Of a stretch of 64,000 bases of DNA, positions 11,410 through 22,313 are shown piece after piece. Below the pieces are notes generated by a model. The model was not told where the DNA came from. It saw only the letters and a program-made list of their open reading frames with translations, and searched no databases. Position 1 is the stretch's first letter. Each line of letters starts with the position of its first letter. Source of the stretch: [Phialemoniopsis] sp. UDSM-2020 (Eukaryota > Ascomycota > Sordariomycetes > Thyridiales > Thyridiaceae); contig JAEILZ010000006.1 of assembly GCA_018873225.1 (NCBI GenBank), positions 4,092,001 through 4,156,000 of the forward strand, given 5' to 3'. Both the position numbers and the translations under genes were made by a program.

Positions 11410-13429
11410 TCACTCTAGGGAATCATTCAGACCAAGCTGCTTTGCCACCAATTGCGCACCCTTCTCTCCAATCATAAGCGCTGTGCTGTTGGTCTGACAA
11501 CCAATGGATCCCGGTACGATGCTCAAGTCAATCACTTTTAGTCCCTTGACGCCATAGACATCGAGAGACGCATCCACGACGCATCCCCCTTCGCGTGGAC
11601 CCATCTTGACCGTGCCCATCGTGTGCCACAAAGTGCCGACCCGGCCACGCAGGAACGTCTCAATAGCCCTGTCATCTTCGACAGTGTACTCGATATCGCT
11701 GACGGGGCTGGACAACGGCCCTTCAGTTGGGGCAGCTGCGGAGCCCGCAGGGAACACTGGGTGGAGTGCAGCCACTTCACCATTGTAGAAAGCCGTCCGG
11801 CGCATGATCTCGCGTACCTTTTTATAAGCCCAGATGTGTATCTTGATATCGACATCACCAACATCGCCAAACAGTGGCACATCGTAAGATAACGGGTCTG
11901 TGACACTAGGACCGGTGATGTGCACCCTGCCGCGCGTGTATGGGTAGACGAGCCCGAGGCCTGCGCCGCAGTACTGGCCGGGTGGCAGAATGTTAGGAGG
12001 GCCGAAGAAGCTACGTACTCATTAGCTAGATTACCTCAATGATCACTTTCAGGAAACAAAGGAGAGTTTCTTCTTACCCCATCTGGATGAAAGGAACCAC
12101 AGCTGTCCGATCTGGGTTGGACTTGAAATCCAGATCCCAAGCCTTCTTGACTTCCGGACCAAGAGTGTCAACCTCACTTTCAGTTGGCCGGATCTTTCCC
12201 ACGACATCAATGACGCTCCAACCAAGCCGCTTGTCCTTGTTTGCCATCGCTTCGGCCCTTGGCAGACGCCCGGAGGATATCTCGTCTGCAGTCTGCCCTG
12301 GGTCCAGTGTCGTTTTGTAGTATGACATGGCAACAGCGTGATCTTGGAGATTCTCGCCTACAAAGGGTATCTCTGCGACGGTCTCTACGCCCGCACGCTG
12401 AATAACATCTGGAGCCCCAATGCCCGATCGCTCGAGGATTGTAGGGCTACCGAACGCACCGGCCGATAACACTACTAACTTGTGAGCCTTGACGCTCTTC
12501 ACGTCGCCGACTGCATCGGGGTGCCATCGCGGGTTGGGAGCCACCTCGACTCCGCTTGCCGTCTTCTCACCCTCGCCAGAGAACAGCACTCGTACCACGC
12601 TTGTCTCTACCAGGACATGCAGGTTAGGGTGGTTTCCATCGCGAAGGAGCGGGTGGATGTACGCGTGCGCCGCGTCCTGGCGCCGGCCATCGGGCGAGAC
12701 GTAGCGCGGCCATCGCCCGAACCCGTTGCTGGAACCCAGGTCGTGTAAGTCGTCCTTCTCTGGGAATCCGCACGCCGCTGCGGCTGCGCAGATGTCGTCC
12801 TGTACGGCGGTGTTGACGAAAGGGCCAGGAGAGACTTGGATTGGTCCGGCTGAGCCGTGAACGGAGTGAGAGTCGCTTCCGTGATACGTTTCAAACTATG
12901 GATGAAGGACGAGTCAGATGCTACGAGTGATGAGCGGGAGGACAGGACTGCGCACCTTGCGAAGATATGGTAGGACATCATCGGCAGACCATCCCGGGAC
13001 GTTCCACGAGTCAAAGTCGGACCGCGAGGGCCGCGCATACATGGATGCGTTGACCGAGGACCCGCCGCCGAGAAGGCCGCCTGTGGTCGTGATGGGAACA
13101 CGGTCCCCAAGGCGAGCCGTCTTGTTTCCGAGGTAGACCTGATGGGTTTTGAGAGCGGGGTTGAACAGGTGGTCTCCGAAGAAGAGAGGGTGCACAACAT
13201 CGTCTCTGTTGAAATTATCCGGGCCGGCCTCGATTACCAAGATGGATAGCTTTGGATCAGCTGCGGCGAGTCGGCCGGCGACGACACACCCGGAGGCCCC
13301 GCCTGTCACATACTATGTTAATAAAGCAGTGTTCTTCTTGGTTTCTTCGTCGAGATAGTAGCGCTTACCTCCTGCGACAATCACATCAACCTCATCTAGC
13401 TCATCGGGCAGTACCTGGTAGATTCCCAT
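11410..13429 (-). CDS. GMC-family FAD-dependent oxidoreductase (alcohol oxidase/choline dehydrogenase-like)
   Basis: Exons on the minus strand are 13429-13369, 13302-12956, 12895-12078 and 12010-11410, giving 608 residues. The ADP-binding loop VAGGGASGCVVAGRLA near residue 19 is split by intron 1. GMC signature 1 is GGLLGGGSSVNASMYARPS; signature 2 is SAGAFGSPTILERSGIG. The C-terminal active site has WHTMGTVKMG with the catalytic His, then SIGCQTNSTALMIGEKGA. The segment YVSPDGRRQDAAHAYIHPLL resembles fungal alcohol oxidases. No signal peptide is visible, so an intracellular location (perhaps peroxisomal, though the end DSLE is not a PTS1) is likely. The substrate alcohol is unknown. Confidence 0.9.
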
Positions 13430-14058
13430 CTTATTCAAATTTGATTTCCAATCCTTTGCACGGTAGCATGAGATGCAGCCAGATATTTATGTGTCTTGCG
13501 CTTCGAAATTCCTCTCACATGAGGCATTGAAGTTCTTACCGAATTTCGTTCCAAAAATCCATTGTAGGATTGAGGGGTCGAAGGAACTCTTTATTCTTTC
13601 TATTTATCAGACTTGTCTGTTTGGAGGGATATCATTCTTTAGCTGACGTCTGTCGGACACGATGATTGTCCATTGTTCCGTGCGTGTTTAAAGGATCCAC
13701 AACCCTACAAGCTGTCGCTTTGAGGATACTCGAAACTTACTAGCTCTGACGCCTGAGTGCGGCGGGTATGCAGTGTCATACGTCGGCGGGCGTACAATAG
13801 CCTGTAAGATTCGGTAGATTGCACCAAAGCCCAGTTCCATGACCCAATGCTGCCACCCAATTCCGCAACTCCGCAGCCCATCTTTCCAGCGGCCGCCTGG
13901 TTGGTGAGACTGGTCGTTCTTGGCGTTGGGGGCGGATTTCGCTACGTTGTCTCAAAATACACTACATTTTACCACCAAACCTATGCTGATAGAATACATA
14001 TCCACATACAGAAAAGAAGCCTGTGCAAGTCTGTGAGTCAAATTAGACAGCTATCAAA
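13430..14058. promoter_or_regulatory. GMC oxidoreductase promoter and 3' flank of the next regulator
   Basis: This 629-bp region has no supported gene. It holds the promoter of the GMC gene (start 13429) and the 3' end region of the Zn2Cys6 gene that stops at 14059. I see no clear TATA element. Confidence 0.35.
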
Positions 14059-16338
14059 CTACAAGAAATCCAACTCCAGAGGGCCCCAGTCATAACTCAT
14101 AACCGTATCATCTCCGGGAGTGGCACCGGCGAGTGCAAGCGAACTCCGGCTCGGCCCTAGCGGGGATGTGTTCATCGACTGGTTCATCAACGAGAAACCG
14201 ACGGCAGAGTCTCGCTCCTCTGGCATGTCTTGGAAGCAGTAACACGTTGTTCGGCCCAAAACATCTTGCATAAGAGACAGGAAAGAAGACATGGCTGGCC
14301 GAAGGAGGTTCTGGAATGACTCCTTGGAGTTTCCACCTTGTCCATTGACGAAGATCGCCTGTGAGTAATGCAGGGGCCCGTAGTCAGAGACGCCGGAAAT
14401 GACATCTATGAATTGTCGAAGAATCTCTGCTCCCCGTTTTGCGGCGGCCCAGCCTTCCGGGAAAGCGTCGAGAATCGTGACCATGACGGCAACTTCGTCC
14501 CGGGCTGGGAAGGCGGTGCATTCTGCGGCGCAGGCGATGAAGCCATGCATCAGTATGAGTCCGACTGGAAGCAGACGGCATAGTGTGATGCGGTTGAGCG
14601 GCAACTGTCGCTGCTGGAACAATGCCGAGGTAGACTGTAGATGCTTCTGCGCGAAGCGAAGCAGCTCCGATCTGGACACGAGAGGGCCCAGTGGTCCATA
14701 CGTGTTAAAGTGTGAGGGATAGTATAACAGCAGTAGAAGGTGGTAATACTTGGCACTGAGCCATGTGATGGAGTTGTGAATAGGAACGTTGTCAGGCTCG
14801 AGAGGAGAGACTAAACAGCCGTTGCTGTACCAGTTCTCGATCTCGGCACGGATGTCTTGTGCCACGGCACGTCGGTCCGCATGTGTGAGAGAGCTGATCT
14901 CGGAATGTTTACGGAAATGGATGTGCCGAAGAATGCGGTCCTCCATCTGGCGCAACTGGATGACATGTCGACTCGTCTGTAAGATCATGGCGTACTGCGT
15001 TCGCTCTGGCGATGCAAACTCTTCGATGGTAAGGCCAGGCAAAGGAACATCCATGTTCTCGTCCATCAACGCGACTGGAAGGCCCAGTGATGCCGCCATC
15101 ATGCGGTCGAGAACGTAAATACTCCAGAAGAGCCGGTGTCGCAACTCGATGCCTTGGGGTGATAAGTCCTTCTCATCCGAGGCACGACGCGTGAGACCCA
15201 GTAGCATTGCTTGCCGAGATAGTATGCCTATCACAGAAAAGGCGGACGTCCCATGTGGATCGAAGAGAGAGTAGAGCGCCAGCAAGACCAGGATCTGTAC
15301 AGATTCCACAGAGGTGCGGTTGAGACATTCCTGGATGATGTCCGAATATGGCACCTCAAACTTTGACGCAGTGTCGTCGGGGATCTGGCCGGCTCTCTGC
15401 AGTGTTGTGCATCCAATGGCCATGATGAGGTACAACAGCGTTGAAGATGGGTCACGGTCTCGTTTGGCAAAGTCCCCAAAGATCTCGAGATCGTTGAGGA
15501 CTTTGGCTCGGTCGACAAATGGGTACGCCCGATTCACATTGCGGAAGTAGGCGTCGACAAATCGTCTAGCTACGGCATCAGGAGGCAGCGGACCAGCTGG
15601 CGGAAGGTCGACATCGGCGAGAGGGCTGGTAGTAGATGCGGCAATAGACGGAGGATTCTTGAATGGGCGTATGGATGACGCCGAGACCTGCGTCACACAC
15701 GTCTGTGCTCCTGGTGAGGAGTCAAGTCCCTCATTATCGGCCTGTGTCCTACGCAGGGGTGGGCCCGTCGTCATGAACAGGCGATCCCGTTCGATGCCTG
15801 AGATGGGGGATTTGTGTGCTGTTTGGGTGATGGCGGCGGGAGATGGGAGCGCCCTGATGACCTCGGTCAGGTCGGTCCCCGTCTCGATTTCCTCGATCCC
15901 CGAGGGCCCAACGGGTAGGTTCTCATTGATGTAGCGCGACAGCCAAGCCACCCGCGCGCGAAGGTGGTGCGTCTGGGCAGCGTCGGACGTCACGGGTGTG
16001 GAGAAGGAGCACTTCTGGCCAGCATTGGCACAGAGAGTACAGACGGGGAAAGTCCTGCTGCATTTCTTCTTGAAGGTGCGACATCGGTCGCATGCGGGAA
16101 TATCGCGTACTGTGGACTTCTTAGGTGTGGTCGCGGTCACGCTGCCGGGACCCGCGGCCGACGACAGCGGTGAGGTTGCATGCTGTTGCTTGTCTTCTTC
16201 TTCGACTCGTTCAGGGGAGGCAACAGGGGAAGCGGATCTGCGGCGGGCATTTCCCTGACCGTCCGGGCCGTCCCCGGCTGCCGGTGAGGTGCGGCTTAGC
16301 CGGAACCGGTGTAGGGACGACTTCATATCTGCCGCCAT
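14059..16338 (-). CDS. Zn2Cys6 transcription factor with fungal-specific regulatory domain
   Basis: This is one open frame of 759 residues from ATG 16338; the frame is open upstream to 16419 but without an ATG. A basic Ser/Ala-rich N-terminus of about 80 residues leads to a full zinc cluster starting ACDRCRTFKKKC and ending QKCSF, spaced C-x2-C-x6-C-x6-C-x2-C-x6-C. The central region has the Fungal_trans domain: RRFVDAYFRNVNRAYPFVDRAKVL, then LYLIMAIGCTTLQRAG and LRHRLFWSIYVLDRMMAASLGLP. It should be a nuclear DNA-binding regulator. It lies head-to-head with the FMO gene at 17241, so that gene is a natural candidate target (inference). Confidence 0.88.
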   Translation of the reverse strand: MAADMKSSLHRFRLSRTSPAAGDGPDGQGNARRRSASPVASPERVEEEDKQQHATSPLSSAAGPGSVTATTPKKSTVRDIPACDRCRTFKKKCSRTFPVCTLCANAGQKCSFSTPVTSDAAQTHHLRARVAWLSRYINENLPVGPSGIEEIETGTDLTEVIRALPSPAAITQTAHKSPISGIERDRLFMTTGPPLRRTQADNEGLDSSPGAQTCVTQVSASSIRPFKNPPSIAASTTSPLADVDLPPAGPLPPDAVARRFVDAYFRNVNRAYPFVDRAKVLNDLEIFGDFAKRDRDPSSTLLYLIMAIGCTTLQRAGQIPDDTASKFEVPYSDIIQECLNRTSVESVQILVLLALYSLFDPHGTSAFSVIGILSRQAMLLGLTRRASDEKDLSPQGIELRHRLFWSIYVLDRMMAASLGLPVALMDENMDVPLPGLTIEEFASPERTQYAMILQTSRHVIQLRQMEDRILRHIHFRKHSEISSLTHADRRAVAQDIRAEIENWYSNGCLVSPLEPDNVPIHNSITWLSAKYYHLLLLLYYPSHFNTYGPLGPLVSRSELLRFAQKHLQSTSALFQQRQLPLNRITLCRLLPVGLILMHGFIACAAECTAFPARDEVAVMVTILDAFPEGWAAAKRGAEILRQFIDVISGVSDYGPLHYSQAIFVNGQGGNSKESFQNLLRPAMSSFLSLMQDVLGRTTCYCFQDMPEERDSAVGFSLMNQSMNTSPLGPSRSSLALAGATPGDDTVMSYDWGPLELDFL

Positions 16339-17240
16339 CCTCTCTCTGGGGAGCGGTCCGAGCCCGCCAATGTGGGCAGGCAGTGGGCCTACAGGCCTGG
16401 TTCTCTCGGGCGCATGCAACCGCGATCCGGATCGTCCAGCGGTGTTCGTTACCCCGGATTTCTAGAACAGGTCCTTGGAGTGATCGGAGAACTATCTCGT
16501 CGGCAGCTTGCCGACAGGACAGCAGACTGGTGTGAATCGGGATGGTGAATAATATTAATAAGAGGGTCTCCACGCTCTGTTCAGATAGATGTCCACTTTG
16601 GTCAGGGGTCATGCGGTCGGTTGCCACACAAACGAAAGACCACACAGTCGCGTTGGTTCATGCCATATCCAGTAATCCCAAACTGTGGACAACGATAGCG
16701 ACTTACTGGATGAACAATTGACTGCCCGATAGACAGAGAGAATGGCGCAAGATTGTGTCGCCATTGTTGTTGTTTGCCTGGGGGCGAAAATCTTGACTCG
16801 TGCGCACTCGGACCAGCCCCGACACGAGGGATGCTGAGGCCGCAGTCGGGCCTGGAACGACAACAATCTCCACATCGGGTAATTTCTGTGGCCCAGCTGC
16901 CGGTCGGCCAAAACTCCGCGGGCACCGCGTCCCGAAGCCACGATGCGATTTTCAGCAGCTGTCGTCCGATTTAGGCGCGTCCACGACTTGGGCTAGGGCC
17001 AAATCAGTACTCATATGGAGCCTGGATAAGACCCTGATTGAAGATGATCTAGACACATGATATCTGAATCCTGATATGATACAACTTGCTCGTCACGGAA
17101 CGCGGGCCTTCACTTTTTCCCTGTCTACCAGTTTTCTATGTGCACGGAGGAGATCAACCATCGGACGCGCCTCTCTTGCACCTCTTCCGGTTCTCGCAGC
17201 ACAGTGTCGGAGTATACAAGGCTTCGCAAAATACTCCAAC
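16339..17240. promoter_or_regulatory. Divergent promoter between Zn2Cys6 regulator and FMO
   Basis: This region separates two divergent genes. An in-frame ATG at 17076 would extend the FMO by 55 residues, so the true leader may end there. No other gene is supported; the short frames at 16602-16941 are arginine-rich and motif-free. Confidence 0.4.
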
Positions 17241-18838
17241 ATGTCGCCCATATATCTCGACGAGAAGCTCGGCGTGGACCGAGTCGCCATCATCGGCGCT
17301 GGACCATGCGGGTTGGCCATGGCAAAGTTGGTCGAATACAGACTTTAACTGCCCTCTCGAGACTAATGTTTGTACAGGTATCTGCTGGCAGAGAAGAAGT
17401 TCACCAAGATCGAGGTGTTCGAGCAAAGAGCTACCGTTGGGGGTGTCTGGAACTACACACCTCTCAACGTCGTTGATAACGACTTCACGGTTCCAAGGAC
17501 GCATCCCACCAAGCTGCCCGATACGGCAGTGAGAGCCAGCGAGTCAGACACAGCACAGTTTGTTTCACCCGTCTACGAGTTTCTGGAGACGAACATCCCT
17601 CATAGCCTGATGAACTATGCGGACAAACCCTTTCCATCAGACGCATCACTATTTCCTCGCCATGCTGTGGTGAAACAGTATCTCGTGGACTACGCAGAGG
17701 AGTTGCGACCGTACCTAACTCTGCAGACTCAAGTTCTAGACGTCGTAAAACATCGCACCGATGATGGCAAGAGTTGCTGGCAGCTTCAGATCCTGGATCT
17801 TAAGAACAACCAGCCTAGGAAGGAGGACTTCGACGCCGTTGTCATCGCAAGTGGTCATTACAATGACCCTTATATCCCGGATATCAAGGGCTTAGCCGAG
17901 TTCAACAAGCTGCACCCCGGTGCCATTTCACATTCAAAGTTCTATCGTCGACCTGATCAGTACAAAGACAAGGTATGCAATCCGTCGCGCGAGACAACGT
18001 CGCTCATGATCTGAGAGCTGCATGGCACTGACCTGCTATTCAGAAAGTGATTGTCGTGGGCAACTCCGCTTCTGGCATAGATATCAGTGCACAGGTCGGC
18101 ACTGTCTGCCGAAAGCCTATCATTGTCTCTGAGAAGTCAACACCCGCAACCCCAGTGGAGAAACGTGACTATGTCAAGTCTGTCCCCGAAATTGTCGAGG
18201 TCGATCCCACGAATCGGTCTGTTCGTTTCGCGGATGGGGATATTGAGACTGAGGTCGACGCCATTGTCTTCTGCACCGGGTATTTCTACTCCTATCCATT
18301 CCTCAAAGACCTCTCGCCACCCGTGGTCACCGACGGTGCATGTGCACGGAATCTCTTCGAGCATGTGCTGTACATCGACGATCCCACACTCGCTTTTCTT
18401 GGGATCCCACAACGCGTTGTCCCGTTCCCGATTGCTGAGGTCCAGAGTGCTTGGGTCAGCCGCATCTGGGCAGACAGGTTGTCAGTGCCGCCGACGGAAG
18501 AGATGCGCAGATCAGAAAAAGAGACCTTCAACAAGAAGGGCGCGCGCGCGATGCACAACATGGGGTTCCCCCAAGATGTTGACTATATCAACCGGCTCCA
18601 TGACGCAGCCCTTTCGGCACGACAAGTCTCAGGGCTGGAAAACGACGGCAGTGGGAAGCTTCCACCCTATTGGGGCGAGGATAAGAGGTGGACGCGAGAG
18701 CGCTTCCCGCTGATCAAGATCGCGTCCAGGGCGCTTGGAGACAGGAGACACGAGGTCCACACGCTGAAAGAGCTCGGGTTTGATTACGAGGCTTGGAAAG
18801 CCGGCGGGTCGAAGGAGCTGGAGGAGAAGCTGATCTGA
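17241..18838 (+). CDS. Flavin-containing monooxygenase (FMO-like)
   Basis: Exons are 17241-17326, 17378-17972 and 18044-18838, giving 491 residues. The FAD site is VAIIGAGPCGLAMAKY (about 15-30). It is followed by EVFEQRATVGGVWNY, typical of FMOs, then VVIASGHYNDPYIPDIKG. The NADPH-binding loop is VVGNSASGIDISAQ. The C-terminal ATG-like motif is IVFCTGYFYSYPF. The enzyme should use NADPH and O2 to oxygenate a soft nucleophile or carbonyl. The donor of intron 1 is the weak GTTGGT, chosen because it alone restores AKYLLAEKKF. An in-frame upstream ATG at 17076 would add a basic, acid-free 55-residue leader. The substrate is unknown. Confidence 0.88.
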
Positions 18839-19043
18839 AAGGAGCGTACATAGATGTTGCAGTTGGACAGAGTGGAGATTACCTTACTCGTCCTCTTTGT
18901 AGACTTGCCTTGCACCCATTGTAGCTTTTTAGAGGTAATAGACTCAGGAAGCGTTCTGATAACAGTGTATGGGAAGCCTTTTATCCGATTCGGTATGCTC
19001 GCCCTTGGCCAGAACATGGGGTTTGAAGTTGAACTAATTAACT

Positions 19044-21421
19044 CTACATGAACACCTTCGACCATTGTTTGACCGCATCTGCAATGACTGGTTGCAACTC
19101 TCCCACTTTGTTGTCCGCTTCCGAAGTCTGCTTATTCCATTCAACCTCCCACTCCTGGAGATGCGACCTGAAGGCTGTCTGATTGTACTTGTCTGAGGGT
19201 GTTTGGGCAAGATAGTCCAGAAACATTTGCCATCGTGGCATGTAGTAACCGCCTACGAGACCCGACCATTGCTTTGAAGCGTAGTCCTCGATCTCACCGG
19301 TCGGTCCCCACAAAGTGATTTGGTTCCGTGCATTGTATTCAAAGAAGTCCGCCATCGATTTATCAGCCTTGGCATTGGCTCTTGCGGAGTCGATCCAAGT
19401 CGAGAGACGGAAATGTTTGTTGGTTGAAAGAACCATGTCAAGGGTCTCCAAAAGATCGGTCAGACTTTGCCCGGCGGCTCGAATGTCGGACTCCGGCTTG
19501 GAGGTGTTGTAGGTATCTACAAGCGTATGGTAGAGCGGCTCAAAGGCGTTAACGAGAACTTGGCGGGTCCAGTCTACGAGATCATACTGGTAAGCCGGGT
19601 GGGAGAAGAGAGACGGCCCTCTTAAACCCGCAGCGTACAGCTGCTGCCAAGCCTGGACAAGAATCTTGCTGTCGTAGGTAGTCACTGTTGAGTGGTGGCC
19701 TTTGCGGCCAGTCAAGCCAGTTGTGCCGGGCAGGAGTTCAAGAATCGACTTGGGTACCGCCGTTGTGATATCGAGTCGAGTGTTGTTGTAGACCGTGGGC
19801 CGCACCATCTCCCAAGCAGCGTAGAGCTCTTTAGGGATGCTTTTGCACCCTCCACCATAACGGGCAGAAACCCAATCGTGGAAATACGTCTCGGTGTCAA
19901 TAGGTCCGTCAGTCCAACTCTGATCCAGCAGCAGATCGTATATAATCTCGTTCCCCTCCTGACCCTCGGGTGACAGACCAAAGCCGACAAGGCTTTCGGA
20001 CTCGCGGACAGCTTGCATGCTGTTGACCGTGACATTCTCAATCTGGCCATACAGTCCCATGTTGCCTCCATAATCGTGCAGCTGGCACCAGATCCACGGC
20101 TTGCCATAAAAGGATTTGGTCCGCTGCCATTGGGGAGAACTTTCAGCGAAGAGATCGAGAATCAGCATATCTGCGTCCTCCGGAACACCGCCTAGAAAGG
20201 CCTCCACACGTTCATCCGTCCAATAGTCGGGGTCAATTGCAAAGAGCCATCCTTGCATGACCCACACAGCATCAGGGTCGGTTGCTTTGAGTGATTGCCA
20301 GGTATTGTGGCTTACATCCCGGAGGTAGGCCAACTCCTGCGAAGCTGGTTGATTCTCATTAAATTGGTCGAGTGTCCAGTAGTGGGTGACGTTGCCGAAA
20401 GCTTTGAGCTGCCGAGACATGAAACTCTCCTGCAACTCGAGGAAATGAGGGTCGAATGGGTCAAGATACGTGTCGGTTGTGTAACGTTCGGGAAAGCCGT
20501 TCCACACAGGGCTCTTCTTCGTGGTTGCATTGGGCCAGACGCGAGTGACGTTGGCCGGCACAAAGCCCGGGAAAGCTGGCAGCACGGGAGACATGCCAAG
20601 CTCTACCATGCGGGCAATAATCTTGAGCTGCATATCGAATTGATCATCGATCCAATCAAAGGGAACGTCACCACCCCAGGAGCCTTGTATATTCCCGAAG
20701 CGGTTCCAGGCTTGAAAGGCTGGGCCGCTGAGAAAGGACTTGATCTCTGCATCATTGAACCCGGCTTCACGGAATACGTCAATGAAGATCTTCTCGACTC
20801 CGACCCAAGCGAGCGGCAGGTTGATGCCGCGGAGGGCCATCCAGTCCAGCTGTAATTCCCAGTCTTCCCATGACCAGAATGCTGTCGTGTATGAAGTAGT
20901 CACTAGCAATGGTTGTTAGTGCCTCCACCCGAAATGCCGGTTTTTGTTGATGACCAACCTGTATTAAAATGATACCGCAGGGGAACCACAGAAGATGCAT
21001 TCAGCGGCTTCTTCAACGTAGGCAATGGAAGCGGCGCCTGGTCGAGTCGGCTGCCAATGTACCACCAAATGTCGAGGTGGACAACTTCAGCAAGATACCT
21101 GTGGAGGCTGTGGTCCGCGTCAACAACAAGCCATTCTGCTGGCCTAAGCCGAGACTTGATAGCAACTTACCCTGTTAGGACAGCCGATGTGGACGTGCCT
21201 TCAACGCGGATCTTGCCGTTGTCTGTCGAGCAGACCTCATAGCTATCATTCTGGCCCTTTTCAACACCCGTTGTTTCCAAAATAACAAACTCGAAGGAAT
21301 CAACATGACGAGGCAGGCGACGTTTGACTAGTGCTTCAACACCTGCCGTGGATGCAGTACTTGCAAAAGTAACAGGCACAAGAACTGGGATAGCCCAGGC
21401 GAGAAACGTGTGCACCCGCAT
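19044..21421 (-). CDS. Alpha-N-acetylglucosaminidase, GH89 (NAGLU-like), secreted
   Basis: Exons on the minus strand are 21421-21171, 21107-20959 and 20902-19044, giving 752 residues, close to animal NAGLU. A signal peptide (MRVHTFLAWAIPVLVPVTFA) begins the protein. Conserved blocks are GLHRYLAEVVHLDIWW, TTAFWSWEDWELQLDWMALRGINLPLAW, FSGP..AWNRFGNIQGSWGG and VLPAFPGFVPANVTRVWPNA. Also present are YWTLDQFNENQPAS and GFGLSPEGQEGNEIIYDLLLD. The last two hold the acidic residues expected at the GH89 active site. The enzyme should release terminal alpha-GlcNAc outside the cell or in the vacuole. Fungi lack heparan sulfate, so the natural substrate is an open question. Its promoter is shared with the divergent acyl-CoA dehydrogenase gene. 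Confidence 0.9.
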
Positions 21422-22313
21422 TTTGGAACCGGCGCTATCAGCTTTGAGACACCCCGAGAGAGAAATTCCAAGGCTTGGAAGCCACAAGTCAATAAATACT
21501 CGAAGAATCTGCGCCTCTCCTTGTGTTTATCAATCTCTGCACGGGGCGGAAGCTAATGACGACCGTCGTCACGTTGCCATGCGGGGTGTTTGCAGCAGAC
21601 TAGAGGTTGGAAATACAGCACATCCCTGCCGATCGACAGCGCTTTCGCAGTGCCATGTAACCCTTAGCTTGAGCAGTGGCCGGGACCGTATTTCGGGGGT
21701 TGGAACCTCCAGGCACAGACCGAGCGAGTTCCACAACGTCATCTCAAAAGATGACCAATGATCCAACCACGGGTGCAACGTTGCTGGGATTTAGTGGGCA
21801 AAAGCAGGATGGCGGCGCACTTAGCCCTGCGAGGATGAGGCGATTATCTAATGTGGGAGACATGACGCCCACGATAGCACATTCGAAGAGGAATTGGAGA
21901 CGTAATTGAGAAGATCGTGAATATGGAATTGAATGAATAAGAAAAAAGGATCGCGTTGGATGGACGGGGTTCCAACGTAAATTGAGACTTGGCATCGCAT
22001 TCAATGTACTCCATTAGGCATTACCCCATCCATCGATGCCTCGGCCTCGGTTTGTTCGGCTTTCCCCGCATTGCGCGTTGGTTGGCGTGAGCTTGGCATG
22101 CCTCCACCCTAACCGACGTTCACACAGTTTGGCTCCTCGAGTCGCTAGCTTCGAGTCAGCCGCCTGAAGCTGAACATATAGCTATTCACATTCTAAATTT
22201 ACAGATTCGTGATCTCCTTCTTGTCTCTCTCGAACAAGGAGTCCAGTCCACCCGAAGGAGAAGTACCTCATTCGCCACCGTACACGCTTCTGTCCTGCAC
22301 ACAAACGCGAGCC
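21422..22313. promoter_or_regulatory. Divergent promoter, GH89 / acyl-CoA dehydrogenase
   Basis: This 892-bp region lies between the two divergent start codons. I see no supported gene. A pyrimidine-rich stretch at 22209-22240 (CTTCTTGTCTCTCTCG) precedes the dehydrogenase start and is a likely transcription start zone. Confidence 0.35.
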
